64,000 nt of DNA from Vibrio sinaloensis DSM 21326 (GTDB taxonomy: Bacteria > Pseudomonadota > Gammaproteobacteria > Enterobacterales > Vibrionaceae), in the NCBI RefSeq assembly GCF_000189275.1, contig NZ_AEVT01000006.1, positions 89,791 through 153,790 on the forward strand, given 5' to 3'. The notes beneath the pieces were generated by a model that was given only the letters and a program-made list of their open reading frames with translations, was not told the DNA's origin and did not search any database. The translations under genes and the position numbers were made by a program. Of this stretch, positions 43,476 through 52,346 are shown piece after piece (the first letter of the stretch is position 1; the number at the start of each line of letters is the position of its first letter).

Positions 43476-43916
43476 ATGGACAGGTATGAAGACAGAATAT
43501 TGCAAGAGCTGAAACGAGACGGCAGAATTTCTAATGTTGAGTTGGCAGAGCGAGTTGGATTATCGCCTTCAGCAACGCTGCGTAGGGTGCAAGATCTTGA
43601 GAAGCGTGGGGTGATCAAAGGTTATCGCGCGATATTGGATAATTCCCAGCGCGGTGTGGGCTTTATTGCTTATGTATCCATTGGCTTGGCGAGCCACCGC
43701 AAACAAGCGCAATTGGAGTTTGAAGAGCATGTGCGTTTTGTCGATGAAGTGGTTGAATGCCATAACATTACCGGAGCCAACGAGTACCTTTTGCGTGTAG
43801 AGACTCAAGATCTAGCCAGTTACAAAACCTTTCATGCTGATGTGTTGGGTGAGTGTGTTCAAGTGCAATCCATCTCGACCATGGTGGTTATGGATTCTCC
43901 GAAAGATGATAGATAG
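43476..43916 (+). CDS. Lrp/AsnC-family regulator of the LysE exporter
   Basis: 146 residues from ATG 43476. Helix-turn-helix DRYEDRILQELKRDGRISNVELAERVGLSPSATLRRVQDLEKRGVIKGYRAIL, then a RAM ligand domain (FIAYVSIGLA, VVECHNITGANEYLLRVETQDLASYKTFHAD). Senses an amino acid and probably controls the divergent exporter 131 bases away. Confidence 0.93.
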   Translation: MDRYEDRILQELKRDGRISNVELAERVGLSPSATLRRVQDLEKRGVIKGYRAILDNSQRGVGFIAYVSIGLASHRKQAQLEFEEHVRFVDEVVECHNITGANEYLLRVETQDLASYKTFHADVLGECVQVQSISTMVVMDSPKDDR

Positions 43917-44112
43917 GTTATTGTTTATACGAATAATTTTGTAACAATCATTGATTGGTGAATGGGCTTCCAATTATCGAACACGCTAAATTCATTTTTG
44001 TTTTCCATCAAAGTTATTGATCCTAAATTGATTTATAACGTGGTTGCATACTGAGTTGTATGCATACCATCCGCTCTATTACGATTCTATATTCTATAAA
44101 CCGCACAGTTTT

Positions 44113-44128
44113 TGTGGACTAGATCACA
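44113..44128 (+). promoter_or_regulatory. candidate CRP site upstream of chemoreceptor
   Basis: TGTGGACTAGATCACA matches TGTGA-N6-TCACA in nine of ten conserved bases. It lies 85 bases before the chemoreceptor start. Confidence 0.5.
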
Positions 44129-44212
44129 AAATGTGATAGACTTCGCGGCCTAAATCTTTGTGGGAATATTCCCAGTTCAAGGAAGACTCAACCAATCTGA
44201 TTGAGAACACTA

Positions 44213-45841
44213 ATGCAATTATCTTTAAAAAACTTGTCTATTCGAACGCAGGTTCTTCTGCCTGTACTTTTCACCACGTTTGCCCTGTTCATCGCCCTTT
44301 GGCTGACCAAACACAATCTTGAAGCTGAGCAACGTGTCATCTCTGAAAACACAGACTCTTTGGTGTTTTACAAAGATACCTTGGCAAAGATTGACGATCA
44401 GGTTTACCCAATCCGAATCAATGCGGTTTACGCGATCTACGATGCCAATCGTCGTAGTGCATTTGCGAATGAACTGAACCGTGCCATGCAGCAAATCGAT
44501 AAAGACCTAGACTCGATTACTGAGAAGAAAACCTTTAGCGCTGATGTTGTTAAGGTTCGTTCTGCCATCGAGAACTACATTCAGTACTCCAACCAAGGTG
44601 TTACGCTGTTTAACCGTTACGATGCGGGCTCTGCAACACAAGCGGAGTACGATCGCTTTATTGGCCAGTACCGCACCGCGGGTAATGAAATGGTTGAAGC
44701 GATCAATACCTTATCGAAGAAGGTTAACGATTTGACAACGCGCGCAATGGACCAAAGCGCGGCGGAAAACGCCAAAGTGAAAAACATGGCCACCATGTTA
44801 GTGTTGGCGGTTTTGGCTATCTCGCTACTAGTGGCGTGGATCTTATCTGGCATGATCGTTACTCCAGTGCAGAAACTACAAGGTGTGATGCGTGAATTAG
44901 CGAAGGGTAACTTATCGGTACGTGCCGATGCCGATGGTGAAAACGAGATCGCCCAACTAAGCAAAGACGTGAACGTGACCGCAACTCAGTTGCACAACAC
45001 AGTTGAAGAGCTAACGCGCATCAGTGAAGAAGTGGCTTCTGCGGCAACCGAGTTGGCAGCCGTGATGACTCAATCGCAAGCTAACGCACAGCAAGAGCTT
45101 GCCGAAATTGAACAAGTTGCCTCGGCGGTAAATGAATTATCAAGCACAGCAGACAACGTGAGTGATAACGCTCAAGTAGCCGATTCAACCGCACGTGAAG
45201 CGAATCAACTAGCAAACTCTGGACTAGAAATTTTCGCTGAGAGCACTCAAGCGAGTGAGCAAATGGGTACCGCTCTTAACGAAGCTGCGCAAGTAGTGCT
45301 TAACCTCAAAGAGCAATCAGAGCAAATCAATGATGTGATTGAAGTGATCCGCGGTGTCTCTGAGCAAACTAACTTACTTGCATTAAATGCGGCTATCGAA
45401 GCTGCTCGCGCAGGAGAGTCGGGTAGAGGTTTTGCGGTTGTCGCTGATGAAGTGCGTATGCTGGCGGCGCGTACTCAAGAGTCGACAGGTGAAATCCAAG
45501 CGATTATCGAAGAGCTGCAAAAACAGTCTGGTCTTGCGAATGACAGCATGCAGCTTAGCCTAGAGATGCTGGATAAGAACAACGAATTGTCTCAGCAAGC
45601 GAACAGTGCACTGCACGGCATTACAGATTCCGTAACCAACATCAACGATGCCAATACGCAAGTCGCAACAGCGGCGGAGCAACAATCACAAGTGACGCAA
45701 GACATTAACCGTAATGTGGTGAACATGTCTGAGCTCGTCAACCAGAACGTATCTGGTATCTGCCAGAGCGCGAGTGCGAGCGAAGAGTTGTCTTCATTGG
45801 CAGAGAAGCAAAAAGCACAGTTGGCATTCTTCAAGCTGTAA
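44213..45841 (+). CDS. methyl-accepting chemotaxis protein
   Basis: 542 residues from ATG 44213. Membrane segment at about 12-32, a four-helix-bundle periplasmic sensor to ~190 ([30 protein letters not shown]), second membrane segment 190-212, HAMP ([37 protein letters not shown]), and the cytoplasmic signalling hairpin with tip [49 protein letters not shown]. Lacks a C-terminal NWETF-type CheR-binding pentapeptide (ends FFKL). Signals to CheA; ligand unknown. Confidence 0.95.
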   Translation: MQLSLKNLSIRTQVLLPVLFTTFALFIALWLTKHNLEAEQRVISENTDSLVFYKDTLAKIDDQVYPIRINAVYAIYDANRRSAFANELNRAMQQIDKDLDSITEKKTFSADVVKVRSAIENYIQYSNQGVTLFNRYDAGSATQAEYDRFIGQYRTAGNEMVEAINTLSKKVNDLTTRAMDQSAAENAKVKNMATMLVLAVLAISLLVAWILSGMIVTPVQKLQGVMRELAKGNLSVRADADGENEIAQLSKDVNVTATQLHNTVEELTRISEEVASAATELAAVMTQSQANAQQELAEIEQVASAVNELSSTADNVSDNAQVADSTAREANQLANSGLEIFAESTQASEQMGTALNEAAQVVLNLKEQSEQINDVIEVIRGVSEQTNLLALNAAIEAARAGESGRGFAVVADEVRMLAARTQESTGEIQAIIEELQKQSGLANDSMQLSLEMLDKNNELSQQANSALHGITDSVTNINDANTQVATAAEQQSQVTQDINRNVVNMSELVNQNVSGICQSASASEELSSLAEKQKAQLAFFKL

Positions 45842-45873
45842 TTGAACGCTCGCTATTTAGGGCATTAAGTTTG

Positions 45874-45905
45874 AGCAGAAGGCGTTTTCGTCTTCTGCTT
45901 TTTTG
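45874..45905 (+). terminator. terminator after the chemoreceptor gene
   Basis: AGCAGAAG and CTTCTGCT arms, 10-base loop, and a run of seven T from 45899. Confidence 0.85.
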
Positions 45906-46066
45906 TATTTGTTACTCGCTGCTAATGCGGTTCTTAACAAAAATCGTGATAATTGCCAGATCTAGGTAGCTAAATGGATGGCAAAAATGTCGAGTGAAGC
46001 ACACTCAGATTGACTAAATTGAACAGTTTGCTGACTTACTGTGCACAACATTAAGCGAAAAGGATT

Positions 46067-46082
46067 GCGCAAACGTTTTTGT
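46067..46082 (+). promoter_or_regulatory. PurR-like box upstream of guaC
   Basis: GCGCAAACGTTTTTGT matches the PurR consensus ACGCAAACGTTTGCGT at 13 of 16 positions, including the central CAAACGTTT. About 290 bases before guaC. Confidence 0.5.
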
Positions 46083-46197
46083 GGTTTTGATTAAGTGATT
46101 GTTTTATAGAGGAATAAATAGAAATTGAGTCGAATGACTCGGGATTAGGTATGCAACTTAACCGAACTGTATCATAAAAAATTTGCAAATATCAGTC

Positions 46198-46225
46198 TTG
46201 CGGGAAATAAATCACGACCTATAAT
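46198..46225 (+). promoter_or_regulatory. guaC promoter
   Basis: TTGCGG, 16 bases, TATAAT. The expected start (about 46232) falls on the first base of the hairpin that follows, so the RNA would begin with that structure. Confidence 0.6.
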
Positions 46226-46230
46226 GCTGA

Positions 46231-46264
46231 AAACCGGAGCGTCTGCCAACGCTCCGGTTTTTTT
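46231..46264 (+). terminator. terminator-like hairpin at the 5' end of the guaC transcript
   Basis: A perfect 11-base stem, AAACCGGAGCG and CGCTCCGGTTT, with an 8-base loop and seven T. It is either an attenuator at the very start of the guaC message or the end of an upstream transcript. The loop sequence GCGTCTGCCAACG recurs at 46285-46297. Confidence 0.75.
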
Positions 46265-46297
46265 GTGTCCGAAGAACAGTAATCGCGTCTGCCAACG
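46239..46297 (+). repeat. 13-base direct repeat in the guaC leader
   Basis: GCGTCTGCCAACG occurs at 46239-46251, inside the hairpin, and again at 46285-46297. A repeated copy could form alternative pairings or be a binding site. Confidence 0.8.
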
Positions 46298-46353
46298 TTT
46301 TTACTACGCAATTTTTCAGTGGCACTTACAGTAATGAATCAAGGAAATGCACA

Positions 46354-47400
46354 ATGCGTATCGAACAAGAACTTAAGTTAGGTTTTAAAGATGTACTATT
46401 TCGCCCTAAGCGATCAACACTGAAAAGCCGTTCTCAAGTTGAATTAACCCGCGAGTTTACATTCAAGCATAGCGGTCGTCAATGGTCTGGTACTCCGGTT
46501 ATTGCAGCCAACATGGATTCAGTAGGTAGCTTCGAAATGGCGAAAGCGCTGGCTGAACACGGCGTAATGACAGCGATTCACAAGCACTACACCGTAGAGC
46601 AGTGGGCTGAGTTCGTTCAATCTGCTGATAAGAACACGCTAAACAATGTTTTTGTTTCTACAGGAACATCAGACGCTGACTTCGAGAAAACGAAGCAAGT
46701 AATGGCGTTGTCTGAAGAGTTGATCTTCATCTGTATTGATATTGCTAATGGCTACTCTGAGCACTTAGTGGAATACGTAGAGAAAGTTCGCGCAGCCTTT
46801 CCAGACAAAGTGATCTCAGCAGGTAACGTAGTGACAGGCGACATGTGTGAAGAGCTTATCCTAGCGGGTGCAGACATTGTTAAAGTTGGCATTGGCCCAG
46901 GTTCAGTTTGTACCACTCGCGTAAAAACAGGTGTAGGTTACCCTCAGCTTTCAGCGATCATCGAATGTGGTGATGCAGCACACGGCCTTGGCGGCATGAT
47001 CATCGGTGACGGCGGCTGTTCATGCGCGGGCGATGTTGCAAAAGCATTCGGCGGCGGCGCTGATTTCGTTATGCTAGGCGGCATGCTTGCAGGCCACGAA
47101 GAGTCAGGTGGTGAAATCATTCAAAAAGATGGCGAAACCTTCATGAAGTTCTACGGCATGTCTTCTCAGTCTGCAATGGACAAGCACTCAGGTGGCGTCG
47201 CTAAGTACCGCGCTGCTGAAGGTAAAACCGTACTATTACCATATCGCGGCAGCGTTCACGGCACTATCTCAGACATCCTTGGTGGTGTACGCTCAACGTG
47301 TACCTACGTAGGCGCAGCAAAGCTTAAAGAGCTAACGAAGCGCACGACGTTCATCCGCGTACAAGAGCAAGAGAACAACGTGTTTGGTAAAGAGAAGTAA
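46354..47400 (+). CDS. guaC: GMP reductase
   Basis: 348 residues, as E. coli GuaC. N-terminal [46 protein letters not shown], active-site loop [24 protein letters not shown] with the catalytic Cys, [35 protein letters not shown], and [16 protein letters not shown]. Converts GMP to IMP with NADPH in purine salvage. Preceded by a long leader with a PurR-like box and a hairpin. Confidence 0.97.
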   Translation: MRIEQELKLGFKDVLFRPKRSTLKSRSQVELTREFTFKHSGRQWSGTPVIAANMDSVGSFEMAKALAEHGVMTAIHKHYTVEQWAEFVQSADKNTLNNVFVSTGTSDADFEKTKQVMALSEELIFICIDIANGYSEHLVEYVEKVRAAFPDKVISAGNVVTGDMCEELILAGADIVKVGIGPGSVCTTRVKTGVGYPQLSAIIECGDAAHGLGGMIIGDGGCSCAGDVAKAFGGGADFVMLGGMLAGHEESGGEIIQKDGETFMKFYGMSSQSAMDKHSGGVAKYRAAEGKTVLLPYRGSVHGTISDILGGVRSTCTYVGAAKLKELTKRTTFIRVQEQENNVFGKEK

Positions 47401-47495
47401 TCTGGTTCCCCGGAAAAGTCTCAAAGAAAGCTAAAGCTGACTAAGAGAAAGTTCTCATTGAAATCGCTTTGAGCATTCTATTTAACGGTCGAACT

Positions 47496-47537
47496 AAACA
47501 CCCACACTATACTGAGCGTTTTCTGTGTGGGTGTTTT
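47496..47537 (+). terminator. terminator after guaC
   Basis: AAACACCCACAC and GTGTGGGTGTTT arms, a 17-base loop, four T. The long loop is itself weakly structured. Confidence 0.7.
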
Positions 47538-47779
47538 CTAGCAAACGAGCGATTTGTTTTATTGCTATCTACTCACGCTTAAACGTTATGAATTCCAATC
47601 TACCTTGCCGTCTCCCTCATTCATCGAATCGATTCAGCCTTACAAAGCTCTCCTTATTCTAACCTTGCGATGTATTGCCGATCTTAATTTAGATTGAAAG
47701 CTACAAAGAAAATATACAATTAATCCAATTAGATACTATTGTTTGATAAGCAGGCTCTTATCAAGTTGGGTAAACAATA
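47538..47779. other. intergenic region before the HD-GYP gene
   Basis: About 240 AT-rich bases that should hold the HD-GYP promoter. I see no strong promoter, repeat or RNA. The region marks a shift to more AT-rich codon use in the secretion locus that follows. Confidence 0.4.
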
Positions 47780-50632
47780 GTGAAACAAAACATAAAGCCC
47801 CTACCAATACACATACACCTCACTGTCGTAATCCTGTTTATTGTTGTCATCGCATCGGGAGTTCAGATTTTTGTTACCAATAAAGGACTCTCGACACTTA
47901 TTTCAGAGGCAAACAGTAAGCTGTTCGATCGTATTGAACTTGAGACACGGTACAAGCTTAACAGCCATTACAATACCGCGTTTTCTGCGTTAAGCTCTTT
48001 TGCTCACAATGACAGCAATCAAGCAATGACTCTTGAAGAAAGAGAACAGTTATTGCCAAAGATCACTTACCTCCTAGATCAGTTCCCACACATCGTTTCT
48101 TATTCTTTTTACTATCCTACTGGTGATCTTTTTAGAGTTATTCATCTCGATAACAAAACGGTACGCCAAAGCTTAAAGGTTAACCCAAACACTCAATACT
48201 TGCTTATACACAGGAAAGACGAAGCCTTGTATACCAAAGGGCTCGATAGAGAGTTTCTAGAAACGCACTCTGTAGAATTAGATGTTGCTCGGTTATTAAG
48301 CGATACACCGGATTGGGAAAGCTTGGCGGCCAATAGTTCCAACAAGGTGTCTAAACCGATGCATATTCTGGGGAAAGATTCGCTTGGAATTACTGTTTTC
48401 AGAAGGAGTGACGAGGGTACTGTTGTTACTGCTGGAGTGCTATTGGAAGATTTGCAATCTTCTTTAAAGGACACCCTAACTACTGATTCATCATTGAGAG
48501 CTTTGTATAACGATGACGGTGATATTTATGCCATGACTTCAAATCAAGGCTTGAATGAGCCCCAAAATCCGGCCATCGATGATTTGAAAAACGAAGTGCT
48601 GCTAAAACTCTTAGGTGATGAGAAACGGCAGAGTCAACGAGTGTTGGGAGAGTTCGAATTTGAAGGGGAACGTTGGCTTGGGAAGGTTGTTACAATTAGG
48701 CCATTGAATAGTGAACATGTTCACCTGTTAATGGCAACTCGAACCGCAGACTTGTTCGATACCGGTTTACTCATCAAAACACAAACGATCTACGCTTCTC
48801 TACTGGTCCTCATTGTCATGTTGCCAGTCGTTTATTTGGTATCCAAGTATATTTCTAAACCAATACAAAGAGTTACAAAAAAAGCGTTGGAAATAGAGCG
48901 CTTCAGGTTTGATGAAACCTCTTTAGACGACAGTTTAATCCGAGAAATTCATGATCTGAACCATGCGCAGATGTCGACGCAAGAAACTATCAAGCAATTT
49001 ATTTCTTTGACTAACAATATTGCGAGACAAGAAAATTTAAACGACATGCTCAGATTAGTATGTCGAGATACCGCTCATGCTGTAAGTGCGGACGGAGTGT
49101 TTCTCTACTTGTTAAATATCGAGACAAAAAGCTTGGTTCCAAAGTTTATTTGGTGGGAAGGAATGGATGATAGCAAGTTGCAGGCGAAGGATGTCCCCGT
49201 TTCAGATGCAAACCGTTTTATTCAAGAAATTTTTATCGCTAAGAAGCCAACCATATTCAATGTAAATGAGCTCCCCCGCATAGGTCTTCAGTGGGATAAA
49301 GAAGATAAAGCGGAGATAATTTGCATACCGCTTTCATCACGTTCAGGAGAGGTCATCGGTTCTTTTGGCGTTTTGTATAAGAATGGTAGAGCGGAAGAAC
49401 GTTATGAACAGTATGCTGATTACCTAAAAACGCTGTTAGGTTTTACCTCTGTAACTATAGAAACACACAGTATGCTTGACGATCAAAAAGCCTTGCTAGA
49501 CTCCTTTATTCAAGTATTTGCCGGCTCTTTAGATAAAAAATCTCCATACACGGGGAATCATTGTCAAAGAGTTCCTGTAATTACACAGTGGTTAGCACAA
49601 GCTGCGCATCAATCCAAGAAAGAGGTGTTTCGGCACTTTAACCTCACGAGCAAGCAATGGGATGAGCTGAAGATGGCAAGTTGGTTGCACGATTGCGGGA
49701 AAATAACTACTCCAGAGCATGTCGTCGACAAGGCTACAAAACTTGAAACCATATACGATCGTATCCATGAGATAAGAATGCGATTTGAAGTACTAAAAAG
49801 AGAAAGTGAAATTAGCCTGCTCAAAAAGAGTATTCCTCATTTGCCAGATGAATATCATGAGCAGTTAAAACAGCTGCATACAGAAATTGATAAAGACTTT
49901 GAGTTTATCGCAAATCTTAATCTTGGCAGTGAGTTCGTTGATGGCGAAGCTCTTGAGCGTCTTCACGAGATCGCCAACAAGACATGGACACGAACTCTAA
50001 GTAAAACTTTGGGTATATCTTGGACTGAAAAACAACGCTATGAAGAGGATGTTGAATTTCCTGTCAGTGAGCCGCTATTGAGTGATGGTCTAGAGCATAT
50101 GATCCCCTGGGACTTTCCTCCAACTCAAGAAGAAAGATTTACTTTAAAGCCAACAACTTATCAAGCTAACTTGGGGGAGGTGTATAACTTATCTATTCAG
50201 CGTGGGACCTTAACCGATGAAGAAAGGTTCATTATTAACGATCATATCATTCAAACTATTAAAATCCTCGAATCGCTACCTTTCCCGAAACATATGAGTA
50301 ATGTAGCCAAGATTGCTGGTGGGCATCATGAAAAAATCGATGGGACGGGTTATCCTCTGGGGCTAAAAGGAGAGGATATGCCTACAGCGGCTAAGATTAT
50401 GGCAATTGCAGATGTATTTGAGGCTCTAACAAGTGCGGACCGACCTTATAAGAAAGCGAAATCATTGTCAGAGTCAATTCGAATCATGAGCTTTATGGTA
50501 GAAGACAATCACCTAGATAGAGACCTGTTCGAGCTTTTTCTAACGTCTGGAGTGTATAAACGTTTTGCCGATAAATTTATGTGCTCAAGTCAAATAGATA
50601 CTGTTGACATTAAGCAGTATGTTCCAAACTAG
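47780..50632 (+). CDS. large GAF/HD-GYP c-di-GMP phosphodiesterase
   Basis: 950 residues from a GTG start. Membrane segment ~14-34, a long periplasmic sensor to ~335, second segment ~338-358, a HAMP-like linker, and a GAF domain ~410-560 (LRLVCRDTAHAVSADGVFLYLLN). The HD-GYP domain follows: SPYTGNHCQRVPVITQWLA, SWLHDCGKI near 638, GGHHEKIDGTGYPLGLKGEDMPTAAKIMAIADVFEALTSADRPYKK near 845-895. HD and GYP motifs are all present but separated by ~210 residues, a large helical insertion. Should degrade c-di-GMP to pGpG or GMP. It lies 103 bases before an adhesin-type secretion operon. Confidence 0.9.
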   Translation: MKQNIKPLPIHIHLTVVILFIVVIASGVQIFVTNKGLSTLISEANSKLFDRIELETRYKLNSHYNTAFSALSSFAHNDSNQAMTLEEREQLLPKITYLLDQFPHIVSYSFYYPTGDLFRVIHLDNKTVRQSLKVNPNTQYLLIHRKDEALYTKGLDREFLETHSVELDVARLLSDTPDWESLAANSSNKVSKPMHILGKDSLGITVFRRSDEGTVVTAGVLLEDLQSSLKDTLTTDSSLRALYNDDGDIYAMTSNQGLNEPQNPAIDDLKNEVLLKLLGDEKRQSQRVLGEFEFEGERWLGKVVTIRPLNSEHVHLLMATRTADLFDTGLLIKTQTIYASLLVLIVMLPVVYLVSKYISKPIQRVTKKALEIERFRFDETSLDDSLIREIHDLNHAQMSTQETIKQFISLTNNIARQENLNDMLRLVCRDTAHAVSADGVFLYLLNIETKSLVPKFIWWEGMDDSKLQAKDVPVSDANRFIQEIFIAKKPTIFNVNELPRIGLQWDKEDKAEIICIPLSSRSGEVIGSFGVLYKNGRAEERYEQYADYLKTLLGFTSVTIETHSMLDDQKALLDSFIQVFAGSLDKKSPYTGNHCQRVPVITQWLAQAAHQSKKEVFRHFNLTSKQWDELKMASWLHDCGKITTPEHVVDKATKLETIYDRIHEIRMRFEVLKRESEISLLKKSIPHLPDEYHEQLKQLHTEIDKDFEFIANLNLGSEFVDGEALERLHEIANKTWTRTLSKTLGISWTEKQRYEEDVEFPVSEPLLSDGLEHMIPWDFPPTQEERFTLKPTTYQANLGEVYNLSIQRGTLTDEERFIINDHIIQTIKILESLPFPKHMSNVAKIAGGHHEKIDGTGYPLGLKGEDMPTAAKIMAIADVFEALTSADRPYKKAKSLSESIRIMSFMVEDNHLDRDLFELFLTSGVYKRFADKFMCSSQIDTVDIKQYVPN

Positions 50633-50735
50633 GCAAGGATGGCTCTAGTTTTTTTAGTTTAAATTCAGCTTGTTACCTTGCGCAACATGAAACTATGTAC
50701 CAATCTTATTTCATAAGCTCGGATAAGGATTGTAT

Positions 50736-52346
50736 ATGGCTGTTACGTCAGTAAAAAACAGAGGAGTAGTGGTGCAAGTTTTACTGCCTTCTTTACTCAT
50801 TAACCTCCTGTCATTAGCCGTTCCTTTAACGGTCCTCCAGATCTACGATCGAATACTCCCTAACCAAAGTTATGGAACCGCAACATTGTTAATTGCTGGT
50901 GCATTATTAGCAGTAGCTATGGAAGCTCTAATACGCTTTGTTCGTACTTGGTTGCTTTCTGCAGCTGCGAGCAACACTGAGAAAGCAACGTATCAAGCAA
51001 TTGCGACCAAAATTACCAAGGCACCCCCACGCCAGATTCGTCAAGTAGGAGTAGGTGGAGTTGAAGAGGGGCTAGGTTCTGTATCCAAGGTGAAAGATTG
51101 GTATTCAGGCGGCGTGGTCGCTGGCTTTATCGACTTGCCATTTGCGCTAATCTTTTTAGGTTTAGTTGCTTATATCGGTGGTGAGCTGGTTGCGATACCA
51201 ATAGCGGTTTGGCTATTTACTCTTGGCATTGTTTGGATCTCATCTCAAAAAGTAAAAGTGCTAAGTGAACATGCTTCAGTCCACGAACAGCAAAGAAAAG
51301 CCTTCTTGGTTCTCATGATTCAAACAATTCAGGGTATTAAACGTCAAGCGATAGAATCTCGCATTTTTAGTCAATTTAAGTTACTTAACCACTATCGTTC
51401 TCAGTCTAAAGCAGAAGAAGAAAAACGAAATGCATTTGCACAAGAATGCATTCAATTAGCGGCGCTCGCTACATCGGTACTTTTGGTCATTGCTGGGAGT
51501 TTATGGGTGTTAGACGGTGAACTGACAACCGGAGGATTGGCGGCGTGTTCGATTTTGTCGGGCAGAGCTGTCGCCCCATTGAGTGCTCTCGTTGGTGTTA
51601 GAATCAAGCTCAACTCAATTCATACAGCTAACCAAGCGATTGAAAATCTTAGCCATCTAGATAGTCCGAGTGATCAAGATACTCATCATCAAGCTTTTGA
51701 AACTCTAGCATTTCAAAACATTGTTATAGAGCGTTACGGTAAGACACATCAAGTAAGTTTGGAGGCAAGTCAAGGCCAGTTGATATTGTTAGACAGCGAA
51801 GACCGCCATGTCAGTAGCCATATGCTGTCATCAATGGCGGGAGTTGATGAATTAGTCTCTGGTGACATCAAGCTAAATCAAAACCCTATAAATACAGAGC
51901 AATTGAGCTCATTGATTGCCTTCTGTGGCGCAAAAGCTCAGCTAGTATCTGGCACGATATTGGACAATTTATGCGGCTTTAACCCAGAGCATACCAATAG
52001 GGCAAATGAATATGCGAAGCGTCTTGGTTTAACGAAAGAGATAACGCGACTCCCTGAAGGGCTTGAGACTCGAGTTGGACACTCGAGTGCAGCGTTGCTG
52101 AGTATGGGGAACTTAAAAATGCTAAACATTGCCGCTCAGCTTGCGAGCGGCAAACCTATAGTGATGTTAGAACGACCAGATACTTCGCTTGACCTCGATG
52201 CACTAGGTAAACTGATAGAAGTGATCGAACAGGATATTAAACAAGGGCGGTCCATTGTCATGGTCACGCATTACTCTAAATTACGTGAATTAGCGAACCA
52301 AATTATCGAAGTGCAGCCATCACTGACAGAAGGAGAGGCAGCATGA
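50736..52346 (+). CDS. type I secretion ABC half-transporter, catalytically degenerate
   Basis: 536 residues from ATG 50736, with AAGGAT upstream. An RTX-type membrane domain spans ~10-300 (LLINLLSLAVPLTVLQIYDRILPNQSYGTATLL, SGGVVAGFIDLPFALIFLGLVAYIGG). The ATPase domain is recognisable but decayed. Where Walker A should be there is LILLDSEDRHVSSHML. The signature LSGGQ is replaced by LLSMGN, and Walker B LLLDEP by VMLERP, losing both Asp and Glu. The H-switch His in MVTHY remains. No peptidase domain. It overlaps the next ABC gene by four bases, implying a heterodimer in which this is the non-hydrolysing half. Confidence 0.88.
   Translation: MAVTSVKNRGVVVQVLLPSLLINLLSLAVPLTVLQIYDRILPNQSYGTATLLIAGALLAVAMEALIRFVRTWLLSAAASNTEKATYQAIATKITKAPPRQIRQVGVGGVEEGLGSVSKVKDWYSGGVVAGFIDLPFALIFLGLVAYIGGELVAIPIAVWLFTLGIVWISSQKVKVLSEHASVHEQQRKAFLVLMIQTIQGIKRQAIESRIFSQFKLLNHYRSQSKAEEEKRNAFAQECIQLAALATSVLLVIAGSLWVLDGELTTGGLAACSILSGRAVAPLSALVGVRIKLNSIHTANQAIENLSHLDSPSDQDTHHQAFETLAFQNIVIERYGKTHQVSLEASQGQLILLDSEDRHVSSHMLSSMAGVDELVSGDIKLNQNPINTEQLSSLIAFCGAKAQLVSGTILDNLCGFNPEHTNRANEYAKRLGLTKEITRLPEGLETRVGHSSAALLSMGNLKMLNIAAQLASGKPIVMLERPDTSLDLDALGKLIEVIEQDIKQGRSIVMVTHYSKLRELANQIIEVQPSLTEGEAA

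Noticed and set aside
46200..46300. Purine riboswitch before guaC
   Set aside because: The conserved purine-aptamer core and three-way junction are not visible; only a simple hairpin and a direct repeat are seen.
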